Notes: generated by a model from the sequence alone, not told the origin. A stretch of DNA of 64,000 nt from an uncultured bacterium (GCA_938092135.1 CALLJL010000008.1:128019-192018); one strand, 5' to 3'. Counted from the first letter of the stretch, positions 37,232 to 47,618 are shown. Translations and numbers: made by a program.

Positions 37232-37957
37232 ATGCCTGGAAAATATTCAATAATTTTGCCTACCTATAATGAACGAGACAATATTGAACGCCTAATTAAA
37301 GATATATTTTCCATTCTTGGTGACAATGCTGAAATTATCGTAGTCGATGATAATTCACCGGATGGGACTTGGCAAAAAGTTGAAGGAATCATGCCTGTTT
37401 ATCCTCACCTTAAACTTATCCGGCGATTGACAAATCGCGGGCTTGTTGCTTCTTTGAAGGAAGGAATCGACAAGGCCGAAGGACAGGTAATTATCTGGAT
37501 GGATGCCGACGGATCGATGCCTGCAGAGAAAATTCCAGAGCTTATTGCCGGCATTGAAAGGGGTTATGACTTAGTAGCCGGCAGTCGTTTCGTTCCAGGC
37601 GGAGGAGTCGAACTTATAATCGGAACCGCCGATTTAATTACTGGTTTTTTTCTTAGTTTTCTCCTTAACCGTTGGTGTCAGCTTTTTCTTGGTTCCTGGT
37701 TTCACGATTACACCAGCGGTTTTGTGGCTGTAAAGAAAGAGGTAATAAAAAATTTATCCCTACAAGGTAATTATGGTGAATATTTTATTGCCCTTGTTTA
37801 TCAGGCCTTTCGCCGAAAATACAGGTTGCTTGAAATTCCCTACGTTAATCGCCCTCGCTGGGCCGGACAATCCAAAACTGGCCTCTGCTTTTGGGATTAT
37901 CTTAAGCGGGGCTGCAAATATTTCTGGTTGACATTAAAATTAAAACTTTTATCTTAG
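37232..37957 (+). CDS. Family 2 glycosyltransferase (polyprenyl-phosphate mannose/glucose synthase-like)
   Basis: A 241-aa GT-A-fold enzyme. ILPTYNERDNIERLI (8-22), VVDDNSPDGTW and the metal-binding WMDADGSMP (about 89-97) are typical of dolichyl-phosphate mannose synthase relatives, which load a sugar onto a lipid carrier. AGSRFVPGGG and the region DYTSGFVAVKKEV agree. A hydrophobic stretch (about 130-150) may touch the membrane, but no C-terminal membrane domain is present. It begins a run of five genes for surface sugars; the cupin gene begins 11 nt after its stop. Confidence 0.88.
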   Translation: MPGKYSIILPTYNERDNIERLIKDIFSILGDNAEIIVVDDNSPDGTWQKVEGIMPVYPHLKLIRRLTNRGLVASLKEGIDKAEGQVIIWMDADGSMPAEKIPELIAGIERGYDLVAGSRFVPGGGVELIIGTADLITGFFLSFLLNRWCQLFLGSWFHDYTSGFVAVKKEVIKNLSLQGNYGEYFIALVYQAFRRKYRLLEIPYVNRPRWAGQSKTGLCFWDYLKRGCKYFWLTLKLKLLS

Positions 37958-37968
37958 AAAGATAATCA

Positions 37969-38376
37969 ATGTCATCCAGCGAGTTTGAAAAGGTACTATC
38001 TGGAAACGAGATTCTGGCCCTAATCGTTCGCAGTGGCTTTAGTTCGCCAGGGCCAAATTTTTTCACTCCTCCTGAATGGCCTCAGCAACTTGGTCTGCTT
38101 GTTTATGGGCGAGGTAAAAAAATTCCTCCCCATAAACATAAAAATTTAAAAAGAGAAACTGAAACTTTCACTGAAGTGCTGGTCCTTCTGGCTGGACGGT
38201 TAAAAATTGATCTTTACGATTCCAAAAATAGACTAGCTAGAACGGTTATTCTCGAACCTGGAGACTCAATTCTTTTTGCCTCTGGCGGCCATGCCGTTGA
38301 AATTTTAGAGGACTCGAAAATTATCGAGGTCAAACAGGGACCTTACATAGGTCAAGAAGAAAAAGAATTTTTTTAA
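37969..38376 (+). CDS. Small cupin-fold protein of sugar-biosynthesis type
   Basis: A 135-aa single-domain cupin. The first metal-type motif is GRGKKIPPHKHKNLKRETETFTEVLVLLAGRLKI, with His residues near 53-55; the second is LEPGDSILFASGGHAVEIL, followed by IEVKQGPYIG. Close relatives sit in polysaccharide clusters and are probably sugar isomerases or metal-binding accessory proteins. It is tightly linked to the preceding glycosyltransferase, so a common product is likely. The exact reaction is unknown. Confidence 0.78.
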   Translation: MSSSEFEKVLSGNEILALIVRSGFSSPGPNFFTPPEWPQQLGLLVYGRGKKIPPHKHKNLKRETETFTEVLVLLAGRLKIDLYDSKNRLARTVILEPGDSILFASGGHAVEILEDSKIIEVKQGPYIGQEEKEFF

Positions 38377-38678
38377 TTTATAATTTCTAGTCAAACTTTT
38401 AACCGTAGAATTCTCTCTGAAGTCATAAAAGAAAGTTTAGAATCAATTATCTCTGTCTTGGAAACTATGTTTGGCCTGGAAAATGGATTAATAAAAATTT
38501 TTTATCATGAAGGCACCGATAGAATAAAAATTACCATAAATTTGCCAAATAAACCTTTTCTTTTTGAGTCTTGAAAATTGAATGGACATGCTTCCTCAGA
38601 GTAAAATGGAAAGAGAAATTGTCAATTTAATGAGACAAAGATGATTACGAGAAAGCAAAGATTGAATTTGGTCAAAAG
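38377..38678. other. 302-bp gap with a 63-codon open stretch of unclear status
   Basis: A frame from 38383 to the TGA at 38572 is open (SSQTFNRRILSEVIKESLES, later VLETMFGLENGLIKIFYHEG) but has no ATG until 38467 and no ribosome-binding site. It looks protein-like and may be a remnant; I do not recognise it. The remainder is AT-rich. Confidence 0.4.
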
Positions 38679-41288
38679 ATGAAGTTTTTTAATAAAAAAT
38701 TCTCCTTCCATCTTGGCCCTTTAACTGGGCTAGCTATATTAACAATTTTGATGACCTATCCTCTAGTTTTTCATCTCAAGGATCATCTTCCCTCCGATCT
38801 TGGAGATCCGCTCCACCATGTCTGGCTTATTGGCCGAAATCTAGCAAAATTAAAGGAAGGATTGACCAACTTCTGGGATGGCCAAATTTTTTACCCCCAT
38901 ACTAAAACCGTTCTGTACGGTGATTATGTTCCTGCCCTGACCGTGATGGCTGCTTTCCCCGCTTTTCTCAGTAAGAATTTGATTTTTACCTATAACTTCC
39001 TCTGGCTTTTATCCTTTTTTCTCTCTGGTTTGGGGGCATATTTTCTCATTTTTCATCTTACACGCTGTCGGTTGTCGTCCTTCATTTCCTCGTTGATTTT
39101 TGCCTTTTCTCCTGTAAACATGGCTCATATCAGCCATCTTGAACTTCTTTTTTCGGCCTGGCTTCCCCTTTGCTTCCTCTTCCTTCATCGATATTTTAAA
39201 GAGCCTTCCTTAGCCAATCTGACTTGGGCCTTATTTTTCCTAATTTTTCAAACCCTTTCCTGTGGTCATTATGGTGTTTACGCTGCCTTTTTCATGGGTC
39301 TTTTCGGTCTTATTCTAGCTTTTCATACCGGATTGTGGAAAAAACCAGGCTTTTGGGTTAAGACCATCACGGCTATTCTGGGAGCAGCAATTATCTTGAT
39401 TCCTTTTTTTTGGCCCTATTTCCCTGTCCATGAAAAAATGGGTTTTAAATGGACGTTCAATGACGTCCGGAATTACTCAGCGGAAATTCAAAATTATCTT
39501 TCTGCCCCTTCTTGGAATCTCATCTGGGGTCAATTGATTCACCTCAAGGCTCCTCCGGAAAGGCAAGTTTTTCTTGGCTTGATGCCGATCATTTTACTGA
39601 TTCTTTGGTTAACTTGTCCCCGTTTCTTCAATCCATGTTACAAACCATTTTTTGTTAAAGGATTAGAATCATGGTTTAATTTTAAAAAAAAGTTAACCCC
39701 CTTTAATAAAAAATTTGTTTTCATTTATGCTTTAAATATCATCATATTTGTTCTAATTTTAGACATTTTAATCATTCTTACGAGGGGTGGCATAAAGTTG
39801 GAGCTGGCCTTTTTTCGCTTTTCTTCACGCCGCTTAATCAATCCCACTCTCCTTCTTTTGATTTTAGGTTTCCTTCGTCTCAACCTTCAACCCGGATGGC
39901 GCCAGATTAAGAAAAAAATAAGAGAAATCTTGATCCAAAAGCCAGAAAAAAGTAAAACCCTCCCACCATCAGAATTTGATTTTTCACCTCTCTCCAAACT
40001 TCAAATTTATGGTGATCTTTATTTCACTATGGCTATTGTAAGCTGGCTTTTTTCTTTTGGCCCCATCATTTCTTTCAAGGGAAAAGAGCTTCTGATTGGT
40101 CCTTATAATTTTATCTACCAGTGGATTCCGTTTTTTAAATTAATGAGAGCTCCAGGTCGCTTTTCAATCATGGTCTCCCTATCTCTGGCGGTTTTAACCG
40201 GTCTAGCTCTAGCCTCTTTTTTGAATTCAAAGAATATTTCTTGGCCCAAAAAGCCTTTGCTAGTTATCATTACTGGGCTAATCCTTTTAGAGCAAATCTC
40301 AATTCCTTTGCCTTTGGCTCCTTTGCCCAATAAAGGTCAAATCCCGGAAATTTATCAAACCATAGCCAGAATGCCCTCTGAAACTGTTCTACTTGAACTT
40401 CCCCTTCCCGATAGCCGGCTCAATTATTATCAGGAATCATTGCCGATGTATTATTCTCTCTTCCATCGTCATCGGATTGTGAATGGCTATAGCGGTTTTA
40501 TTCCGCCGGCTTATGGCATCCTTCAAGAAGCCATGGAAACGTTCCCTAACGAAGCCACAGTCTCTCTACTCGAAAGACTAAAAATTGACCTTATTCTGAT
40601 CCATAGGAATGGTTATCGACCTGAAAAGGGCAAGGAAATAGTTGAAGCCCTAAAAAACTGGACAGATAAATTTATTTTAATTGACCAGAAAAAAGATGAT
40701 TTTTTATACCGCTTTGTCTTTCCGAAAGGGAAAGATCAAATCAGGCCATCTTTGATTGAAGGTTCAACTCTTAGGCCAGAAGAAAGATCTCCAGTCGAAT
40801 CAAGTTTGCCGATTCAATTATCCTGGCTCAAAAATAAAAATATGTGGAAAGTTTGGTCAGGTTCTAACGTGGTCGAGGCCAAAAAAGCCATCGATAACTC
40901 TCTGGATACTGGCTGGCGATCTGCCAGCCGGCAGAAAAAGGACGATTTCTTCTGGATTGACTTCGGTCATGAAGTTATTCTATCTGAAGTCCGCCTTTAT
41001 ATAAAAAATAAATTATTTGAATATCCCCGTCATTTTTTAATCGAAATTTCCTTGGATAATATTCATTGGCAAGAAATTGCCACTTACGAAAATTATTTTC
41101 CCTATTTTGACCTCGAAAATATCGAAGATTTGGCCAGCTATCATGTTAAAATTCCCCTTTCAATGGCAAAGCTCCGTTTCCTGCGGATAAAGTTAACCGC
41201 CGGTCATCCCATCTATCACTGGTCAATACAAGAAATCGAGTGCCTAGGTAAATCAGATTTTTGGGAAAATTCAAGGAGGGAAAGATAA
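38679..41288 (+). CDS. GT-C-type membrane glycosyltransferase fused to an F5/8 type C domain
   Basis: An 869-aa protein. Residues 10-560 hold about twelve hydrophobic helices. The first periplasmic loop, SDLGDPLHHVWLIGRN (about 39-54), has the acidic motif used by GT-C enzymes to bind lipid-linked sugar, and SPVNMAHISHLELLFSAWLP follows. Residues about 715-860 form a discoidin-like F5/8C domain (AIDNSLDTGWRS..., FWIDFGHEVILSEVRLYI, RFLRIKLT), which binds carbohydrates. The combination suggests transfer of a sugar to a polymer that the discoidin domain recognises. Neighbours make activated sugars. No good ribosome-binding site precedes the ATG. Confidence 0.75.
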   Translation: MKFFNKKFSFHLGPLTGLAILTILMTYPLVFHLKDHLPSDLGDPLHHVWLIGRNLAKLKEGLTNFWDGQIFYPHTKTVLYGDYVPALTVMAAFPAFLSKNLIFTYNFLWLLSFFLSGLGAYFLIFHLTRCRLSSFISSLIFAFSPVNMAHISHLELLFSAWLPLCFLFLHRYFKEPSLANLTWALFFLIFQTLSCGHYGVYAAFFMGLFGLILAFHTGLWKKPGFWVKTITAILGAAIILIPFFWPYFPVHEKMGFKWTFNDVRNYSAEIQNYLSAPSWNLIWGQLIHLKAPPERQVFLGLMPIILLILWLTCPRFFNPCYKPFFVKGLESWFNFKKKLTPFNKKFVFIYALNIIIFVLILDILIILTRGGIKLELAFFRFSSRRLINPTLLLLILGFLRLNLQPGWRQIKKKIREILIQKPEKSKTLPPSEFDFSPLSKLQIYGDLYFTMAIVSWLFSFGPIISFKGKELLIGPYNFIYQWIPFFKLMRAPGRFSIMVSLSLAVLTGLALASFLNSKNISWPKKPLLVIITGLILLEQISIPLPLAPLPNKGQIPEIYQTIARMPSETVLLELPLPDSRLNYYQESLPMYYSLFHRHRIVNGYSGFIPPAYGILQEAMETFPNEATVSLLERLKIDLILIHRNGYRPEKGKEIVEALKNWTDKFILIDQKKDDFLYRFVFPKGKDQIRPSLIEGSTLRPEERSPVESSLPIQLSWLKNKNMWKVWSGSNVVEAKKAIDNSLDTGWRSASRQKKDDFFWIDFGHEVILSEVRLYIKNKLFEYPRHFLIEISLDNIHWQEIATYENYFPYFDLENIEDLASYHVKIPLSMAKLRFLRIKLTAGHPIYHWSIQEIECLGKSDFWENSRRER

Positions 41289-41427
41289 ATATAACCTTAT
41301 CGATATTTTATTCCAATAGCCGCCTTTTTGGCCGGTACATTTGCTATTATTAGGGGATTGCTATTGTCAGGGGGAATATCTAAAATTAGAGCAGCGCGAA
41401 AATTAAACAGAGAAAAGGCCAAATTAT

Positions 41428-42552
41428 ATGTCTTCTTTAATCCAAAGGATACCAGTGAGTGAACCCCTCCTTGGGGATCGAGAACTTGAACTCGTAAGTG
41501 ATTGCCTGCGACGCGGCTGGATTTCCTCAGGTGGAGAATATGTTGAAGCTTTCGAAAGAGCCTGGGCCCGCTATTGTGGCCGCGAGTACGGAATTGCGGT
41601 CAGCAGCGGAACGGCCGCTTTACAGGTCGCCCTAGGCTGTCTTAATCTGCAACCTGGCGATGAAATTATTCTTCCGGATTTCACCATGTTTGCCTGCGCT
41701 GTAGCCGTTGTCAGCTGGGGAGCAAAGCCCGTTCTTGTTGATGCTGATCCAGAAACCTGGTGTCTTGATGTTTCTAGGATAGAGGAAAAAATAACCCCTC
41801 GAACTAAGGCTATTATGGCGGTTCATATTTATGGCCATCCGGTTGATATGGATCCCCTCTATGACCTGGCCCATCGCTATAACCTTATTATAATTGAGGA
41901 TGCAGCTGAAGCTCATGGCGCTGAATATAAAAATAGACGCTGCGGCGGCTTTGGCGACATCAGTTGTTTCAGCTTCTATGCCAACAAAATAATTACTACT
42001 GGAGAAGGGGGGATGGTGCTCACCGACAGGCGTGATTGGGCCGATAGGGCCCGCCAGTTGAGAAACCTTTACTTTGGAACTAGAGAACGTTTCCTCCATG
42101 AAGATATCGGCTTTAACTTCCGCCTGACCAACCTTCAGGCGGCGATTGGCCTGGCCCAGCTTGAAACGATAGAGGAGCGACTGGCCAAAAAGCGCTGGCT
42201 GGCCATCGCTTACAACGAAAGGCTAAAGGAAGTTTCGGGTCTGCAATTACCGATTGAAAAACCATGGGCTAAAAACGTCTACTGGATGTATGGAATAGTC
42301 GTTAATCCTGAAACTGGTTATGATGCCCGACGTCTTGGCCAGAAATTGAATGAATACAATATAGAAACAAGGCCTTTTTTCATTGGGCTTCATAAGCAGC
42401 CTGCCCTAATAAAAAGGGGTCTGGTCACTAAAGAAACTTACCCCGTCAGCGATTACCTTTCCAGCCAGGGATTATATCTGCCTTCAGGTTTGACCTTAAC
42501 AGAGTCCCAGATAGATAGAGTTTGCGAAGCTCTCCGAAGAATTCTTCGATGA
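41428..42552 (+). CDS. DegT/DnrJ/EryC1-family PLP aminotransferase
   Basis: A 374-aa enzyme that adds an amino group to a keto-sugar nucleotide. VSSGTAALQVALGCLNLQPG binds the cofactor phosphate; DAAEAHG and SFYANKIITTGEGGM carry the Asp and the PLP lysine (Lys187, in the order expected for the family). It is cytoplasmic. The methyltransferase gene that follows overlaps its stop codon by 4 bp, so both probably act on the same sugar. AAAAGG lies about 9 nt before the ATG. The sugar cannot be told without its partners. Confidence 0.92.
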   Translation: MSSLIQRIPVSEPLLGDRELELVSDCLRRGWISSGGEYVEAFERAWARYCGREYGIAVSSGTAALQVALGCLNLQPGDEIILPDFTMFACAVAVVSWGAKPVLVDADPETWCLDVSRIEEKITPRTKAIMAVHIYGHPVDMDPLYDLAHRYNLIIIEDAAEAHGAEYKNRRCGGFGDISCFSFYANKIITTGEGGMVLTDRRDWADRARQLRNLYFGTRERFLHEDIGFNFRLTNLQAAIGLAQLETIEERLAKKRWLAIAYNERLKEVSGLQLPIEKPWAKNVYWMYGIVVNPETGYDARRLGQKLNEYNIETRPFFIGLHKQPALIKRGLVTKETYPVSDYLSSQGLYLPSGLTLTESQIDRVCEALRRILR

Positions 42553-43343
42553 AGACATCAGTTTTTGGCCAAGCCTATTCCTCTCTTTATGACCTTCTTT
42601 ATGCTGATAAAGACTATGAAAGTGAATGTGATTTTATTGAAACCGTGTTCAACCGCTTTTCCGAGAAAAAAGTTGAAAGAGTGCTTGACCTCGGTTGTGG
42701 AACAGGCAATCATGCCTGGCGATTGGCCCGCCGGGGCTATCAAGTTATCGGTGTTGACCTTTCAGAGCCCATGTTAAAGATAGCCTACCAGAAAAAAATC
42801 TCTTTCCACCTGCCCGCGGGCCTCACTCCACCAATTTTTATCCGGGGCGATATAAGACAACTCCACCTTAAAACGTATTTTGACGCCGCCCTAGCCCTTT
42901 TCGCCGTCCTAGGTTATCAGAGCGAGAATGAAGATATTTTAGCTTTTATGGCCACTGTGGAAAAACATCTCACCCCTGGAGGTCTATTCCTGGCAGATTT
43001 TTGGTATGGACCTGCTGTCGAAGCTATCAAACCTGAGCCTCGAAAGAAGGTAATTTCTTTCAATAAGAAAAAGGTAATTAGGTATGCTGGTACTGATTTT
43101 AATCCTAAAAAACATCAGTGCCTCGTCCATTATCATCTTTTGATTGAACAAGAGGACGGCTCCCTGGCTGAAGAATTTAAAGAAGATCACCTTGTCCGTT
43201 ACTTCTTTCTTCCTGAAATCAAAAATTTCCTTTCCCTTTCTAACCTTGAATTTCTTCATCTTTCGGCCTTAGGAGACCTAGATAAACCAGCGGGCTCTGA
43301 TACTTGGAATGTCTTTCTTGTGGCCAAAAAAACAAAAAATTAA
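42549..43343 (+). CDS. SAM-dependent methyltransferase
   Basis: About 264 aa, class I fold. The SAM motif VLDLGCGTGNHAWRLARRGYQVIGVDLSEPML is split over about 49-80, followed by FIRGDIRQLHLKTYFDAALALFAVLGYQ. The protein resembles the N-methyltransferases of amino sugars in polysaccharide and antibiotic clusters. I start at ATG 42549, whose bases overlap the TGA of the aminotransferase gene (ATGA), instead of the TTG 27 nt earlier. The overlap implies translational coupling and a shared amino-sugar pathway. Confidence 0.88.
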   Translation: MKTSVFGQAYSSLYDLLYADKDYESECDFIETVFNRFSEKKVERVLDLGCGTGNHAWRLARRGYQVIGVDLSEPMLKIAYQKKISFHLPAGLTPPIFIRGDIRQLHLKTYFDAALALFAVLGYQSENEDILAFMATVEKHLTPGGLFLADFWYGPAVEAIKPEPRKKVISFNKKKVIRYAGTDFNPKKHQCLVHYHLLIEQEDGSLAEEFKEDHLVRYFFLPEIKNFLSLSNLEFLHLSALGDLDKPAGSDTWNVFLVAKKTKN

Positions 43344-43348
43344 ATGTC

Positions 43349-43376
43349 TTGACAAAGAATTTCCTTTAGAAACAAT
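43349..43376 (+). promoter_or_regulatory. Candidate sigma70-type promoter for the DPP4-like gene
   Basis: TTGACA at 43349-43354 is followed after 16 bp by AACAAT (43371-43376, 4 of 6). It lies in the short spacer after the methyltransferase stop and about 90 nt before the ATG at 43468. Pattern match only. Confidence 0.3.
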
Positions 43377-43467
43377 GGAAACGTTAACGCAATTATTTTA
43401 ATAATTCTCTTTTTTATCTGAGCTAAAGAAAAATCAATCTTAGATGTTAAAAATGAAAGGAGGTCTC

Positions 43468-45846
43468 ATGAAAAAAAGACTTAGGTTTTCGCCTCTGGGA
43501 GTTATTGTTATCATTATAATTACCTCTTTCCCTCTCTTCTCTCAGGGTAAACTGGAGGATTATGAGCGGGCGGCCAATCTAAGGGAAAAATTCCAAGGGC
43601 TAGCCATCAACGTTCCGGAAAGGGCTAACTGGATTAATGAAACTCCCCGTTTTTGGTATCGAAAAACAGTTAAAGGGGGTCATGAATTTATCTTGGTGGA
43701 TGCCAAAAAATTAACTAAAGCCCCTGCCTTTGACCATGAAAGGCTGGCTGAGGCTCTAAATAAAGAAACAGGGCGGAAATTTACGGGGGTAACGCTGCCC
43801 TTTACAACAATTAGTTTCGTTGATAATGAAAAAGCGATTGAATTTGAATTTAGCGATTCGAGATGGCGCTTTGAGCTTTCAACTTTTGCCCTGAAAAAGG
43901 TCGGACCAGCCCGGAGGACGCCTCGAACCGATGGCTGGCAAGATGTCGGTGGGCCTCCAGCCCAGGCAGCTTCCACTGAAGTCAAGACCTCGCCTGATGG
44001 CCAGTGGGAAGCCTTTATACGCAATTATAATGTCTGGCTTCGCTCCAAAGAAAAAAAGCAAGAATTTCCCCTTAGCTGGGATGGAAATGAGGGTAATTAT
44101 TATACTTTCCAATCCATAACTTGGTCGCCTGACTCCAAAAAAATCGCGGTTTATAGAATTAGACCCGGTCTCCATCGAAAAATTCAATATATCGATTCTT
44201 CGCCCGCCGATCAGCTTCAACCAAAGTATTTCACCCTTGGCTACACCAAGCCAGGTGATCCTCTGGATATTGAGCAACCAGTTCTTTTCCATATTGAAAC
44301 CAAGACCCAGATCAATGTTGACCATAGCCTCTTTCCCAACGCCTATGATCTTTCCGACATTAAGTGGTGGAAAGATAGTCGGGCTTTTACCTTCGAGTAT
44401 AATCAAAGGGGTCACCAGGTTTACAGGGTGATTGAGGTTGATGGTCAGACGGGAAAGGCGAGAGCTATTATCAACGAAGAATGCCCCACCTTTTTCTGCT
44501 ATTCAAGCAAAAAATTCCGTTACGATATTGATGATGGCCAGGAAATTATCTGGATGTCAGAGCGCGATGGTTGGAATCATCTCTATCTTTATGACGGCCT
44601 CACAGGACAAGTTAAAAATCAAATAACTAAGGGGGAATGGGTAGTCCGCAGCGTCGAACGTGTAGATGAACAAAAACGTCAGATCTGGTTCCTGGGAAGT
44701 GGAATGTATCCTGGGAAGGACCCCTATTTTCTCCATCTTTACAGAATTAATTTTGATGGCTCTGGCCTAGAAGCTTTCACCGAAGCTGACGCCAATCACA
44801 CGATTACCCTTTCGCCTGATCTCAAATATTACGTTGACCTCTATTCCCGGGTCGATATGCCCCCTTTGATGCAACTACGAAGAAGTGAAGATAAGAAGGT
44901 TCTCATGGAATTAGAAAAAGCGGATATAACCGAGCTCATCAAGGCAGGTTGGCGGGCTCCTGAGGTCTTTGTGGCCAAGGGACGTGACGGTAAGACTGAT
45001 ATCTGGGGAATCATCATCAGGCCAACAAAATTTGATAAAAATAAAAAATACCCTGTCATTGAATATATTTATGCCGGTCCCCATAGTTCCTTTGTTCCAA
45101 AAAGCTTTTTCGCCTACAATCAGATGATGTCTGTTGCCGAGCTTGGCTTTATTGTCGTCCAGATAGATGGTATGGGCACAAGTAATCGCTCCAAGGCTTT
45201 TCATGATGTAGCTTGGAAAAATATTAAGGACGCCGGCTTCCCCGATCGTATTCTCTGGCATAAAGCTGTGGCGGCTAAATATTCTTACTATGACATCAGT
45301 CGCGTCGGAATATATGGAACCTCAGCCGGCGGCCAGAACGCCATGGCGGCCCTTCTCTTTCATCCTGATTTTTATAAAGTTGGTGTGGCCGCTGCTGGCT
45401 GTCACGATAACCGCATGGACAAAATCTGGTGGAATGAACAATGGATGGGGTGGCCGCTTGGTCCAGAATACGAAGCTTCCTCTAATACCGTCAATGCCTA
45501 TCGTTTGAAAGGGAAATTACTCTTGATCGTTCCTGAACTGGATACCAATGTCGATCCGGCAACAACCATGCAAGTGGTTAATGCCCTGATTAAAGCGGGG
45601 AAAGATTTTGACCTCCTCGTTGTTCCCGGCGCCAATCATGGCTCGGGCGGACCCTATGGGGAAAGAAAACGCAACGACTTCTTTGTCCGCCATCTGCTCA
45701 AGGTGGAACCACCGGAATGGAATAAATTAGATAAGCCCCTACCCGAGCCCAGAATGCCTTTCGAGCTTAGAACTCCAGATATATTGGAGGAAAGCTTTGA
45801 TGAAAGCCTTTACTCTGATCATCTATTGGAAATAAATTCTAATTAA
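43468..45846 (+). CDS. Exported S9B dipeptidyl-peptidase IV-like enzyme
   Basis: About 792 aa with a signal peptide (residues 1-27). The first 480 residues form a DPP4-type propeller ([49 protein letters not shown]); the hydrolase domain has Ser619 (GTSAGGQ), Asp692 (LDTNVD) and His724 (GANHGSGG). DPP4 enzymes remove dipeptides ending in Pro or Ala from the N-terminus. I start at ATG 43468 because AAAGGAGG sits 4 nt before it; the frame can be extended 24 nt to another ATG. It follows the sugar cluster with its own candidate promoter. Confidence 0.9.
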   Translation: MKKRLRFSPLGVIVIIIITSFPLFSQGKLEDYERAANLREKFQGLAINVPERANWINETPRFWYRKTVKGGHEFILVDAKKLTKAPAFDHERLAEALNKETGRKFTGVTLPFTTISFVDNEKAIEFEFSDSRWRFELSTFALKKVGPARRTPRTDGWQDVGGPPAQAASTEVKTSPDGQWEAFIRNYNVWLRSKEKKQEFPLSWDGNEGNYYTFQSITWSPDSKKIAVYRIRPGLHRKIQYIDSSPADQLQPKYFTLGYTKPGDPLDIEQPVLFHIETKTQINVDHSLFPNAYDLSDIKWWKDSRAFTFEYNQRGHQVYRVIEVDGQTGKARAIINEECPTFFCYSSKKFRYDIDDGQEIIWMSERDGWNHLYLYDGLTGQVKNQITKGEWVVRSVERVDEQKRQIWFLGSGMYPGKDPYFLHLYRINFDGSGLEAFTEADANHTITLSPDLKYYVDLYSRVDMPPLMQLRRSEDKKVLMELEKADITELIKAGWRAPEVFVAKGRDGKTDIWGIIIRPTKFDKNKKYPVIEYIYAGPHSSFVPKSFFAYNQMMSVAELGFIVVQIDGMGTSNRSKAFHDVAWKNIKDAGFPDRILWHKAVAAKYSYYDISRVGIYGTSAGGQNAMAALLFHPDFYKVGVAAAGCHDNRMDKIWWNEQWMGWPLGPEYEASSNTVNAYRLKGKLLLIVPELDTNVDPATTMQVVNALIKAGKDFDLLVVPGANHGSGGPYGERKRNDFFVRHLLKVEPPEWNKLDKPLPEPRMPFELRTPDILEESFDESLYSDHLLEINSN

Positions 45847-46067
45847 AAAATTAAGCAGAAGAAAAAGACTTTAAGGCGAATCCTATATCCTCTGAGAACT
45901 TAAGATAAAATTTGGTGACAATCTTTTTCCTAAAAAAGGCATATGTTAGTTTTAAAAATATATTTTAAGCCGAATTGATTGCCGCTCTGAAAAATAAATT
46001 TTTTTATGGAAAAAATTATTTTTTCAAGATAAATAAAAAACAACTTAATAAAATCCGGAGGCAGGAA

Positions 46068-47618
46068 ATGACTTTCTTAAAAGAACGAAATTTAGATCAG
46101 GTTATCCCTCTTTTTTGGGCTTGGATAATCTTTTTGCTTACTTTTACGCCTGGGTGCGAAAAAGTTCAGGAAAATCGAAAGATTCGTATTGCGGTGGCCA
46201 CTTTTTCCCATGAGACCTGCACTTTTTGCCCAGGAAAGACAACCATAGAAGACTGGGAATACTATGGTCCTCCTACCAGAGATTTTATCCAAAATGATCG
46301 AAGCTATATTGGCGGCTTTAAAGCCGTCTGTGAAGAATATGGAAACATTGAACTTGTTCCTCTGACTTCACCTCGAGATGCTCGAGGCGGCTCTTCCGGC
46401 AGCTGGATCACCCAGGAGGCCTTCGATAAATATTCAGGCTTGATTGTTGAAGACTTTAAGGCTTTAGGTCCTTTTGATGGTGTTTTTCTCGCTCTTCATG
46501 GAGCCATGGCCGTTGAAGGAATACCCAAGCCTGAGGCCGAGCTCGTTCGAAGAATAAGACAGGTTGCGGGCCATATTCCCATCATGGTTACCCTGGATCT
46601 TCATGCCAATGAAGATCATGAACTGGCCGAGGTTGCCGACGCAGTTTTTATTTGCAAAAGATATCCCCATTATGACACCTTCCTGACCGGCGAAACCGCC
46701 GCCCGAGTAATGATTAAAACCATAAAAGGACAATACAAGCCGGTAATGGCCGTTAGAAAACCAGGAATTATCACTCCCAGTGTTTTCCAAGGAACAGGCA
46801 CTTCACCAGCCATGGAAATAATGGAAAGAGCCAGAATCTGGGAATGCGAATATCCCGGCACCTATGTCTCCGTTGCCTTTGGCTTTGCCTATGCCGATGT
46901 TCCAGACGTAGGAGCAACGGTTATGGTTGTTACCAACAACGATCGAGAGCTGGCCGAAAAAATTGCTCAGGATATGTCTGATTATATCTGGAGACTAAGA
47001 CATATCTTTGCCGGGAAAAAATTACCTAAAACAAAGGAAGGGGTAGCCTTGGCTATTAAAGCAGCCAGAGAAGGTAAAACACCCGTAATTATTGCCGATC
47101 ACAGTGATCGAACTGGTGGTTCAACTCACATCCTCGAAGAATTAATCAGACAGGGAGCCAGAAATTTCTGCTTTGCTACTCTTAGAGATGAGCGCGCCCT
47201 TGAGGAAATTCAGAATAAATATAAAGTGGGCGATTCAATCGCTCTCAACCTTGGCGGCTATTCCGATGAATTCGCAGGTAATCCAGTTCATATTGAAGGT
47301 CAGATTGAATATATCGGAAAATATGGGCGGGAGGCCGTTGCCGTTATTCGCTTTGGAAACAATAATCGAGTTATTTTAACACCCGTTTTAATGCAGGTCA
47401 CTAATCCCCGCATTTTCGAAGCTCTGAATATCGATTTAAAGGAATTGGAAATAATAGTTCTCAAATCGCGGGTTCATTTCCGTCGCGGCTTCGTTGATAC
47501 GGGTTTGGCCGCAGCTGTCTTTGAGGTGGATGCTCCAGGATGGGGCCCGGCCGATTTATCTATTTTGCCTTATAAAAATATCCCCAAAGATATTTATCCC
47601 ATTTTTAGAAAAGAATAA
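46068..47618 (+). CDS. M81-family metallopeptidase (MlrC-like), exported
   Basis: About 516 aa. A hydrophobic leader runs to Cys30, possibly a lipoprotein site (PGC, a weak lipobox). The body matches MlrC, the zinc amidase that opens linear microcystin in sphingomonads: ATFSHETCTFCPG, TLDLHANEDHEL and KRYPHYDTFLTGE bring the expected His/Asp ligands. In most bacteria the family's substrate is unknown, probably modified peptides. I start at ATG 46068, preceded by GGAGG, not at the TTG 93 nt upstream. It lies between two other peptidase-type genes on one strand (spacers about 220 and 170 bp). Confidence 0.85.
   Translation: MTFLKERNLDQVIPLFWAWIIFLLTFTPGCEKVQENRKIRIAVATFSHETCTFCPGKTTIEDWEYYGPPTRDFIQNDRSYIGGFKAVCEEYGNIELVPLTSPRDARGGSSGSWITQEAFDKYSGLIVEDFKALGPFDGVFLALHGAMAVEGIPKPEAELVRRIRQVAGHIPIMVTLDLHANEDHELAEVADAVFICKRYPHYDTFLTGETAARVMIKTIKGQYKPVMAVRKPGIITPSVFQGTGTSPAMEIMERARIWECEYPGTYVSVAFGFAYADVPDVGATVMVVTNNDRELAEKIAQDMSDYIWRLRHIFAGKKLPKTKEGVALAIKAAREGKTPVIIADHSDRTGGSTHILEELIRQGARNFCFATLRDERALEEIQNKYKVGDSIALNLGGYSDEFAGNPVHIEGQIEYIGKYGREAVAVIRFGNNNRVILTPVLMQVTNPRIFEALNIDLKELEIIVLKSRVHFRRGFVDTGLAAAVFEVDAPGWGPADLSILPYKNIPKDIYPIFRKE

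Noticed and set aside
43680-44415. Long antisense frames in the DPP4-like gene
   Set aside because: The sense frame has full catalytic motifs; the antisense frames are low-complexity and unsupported.
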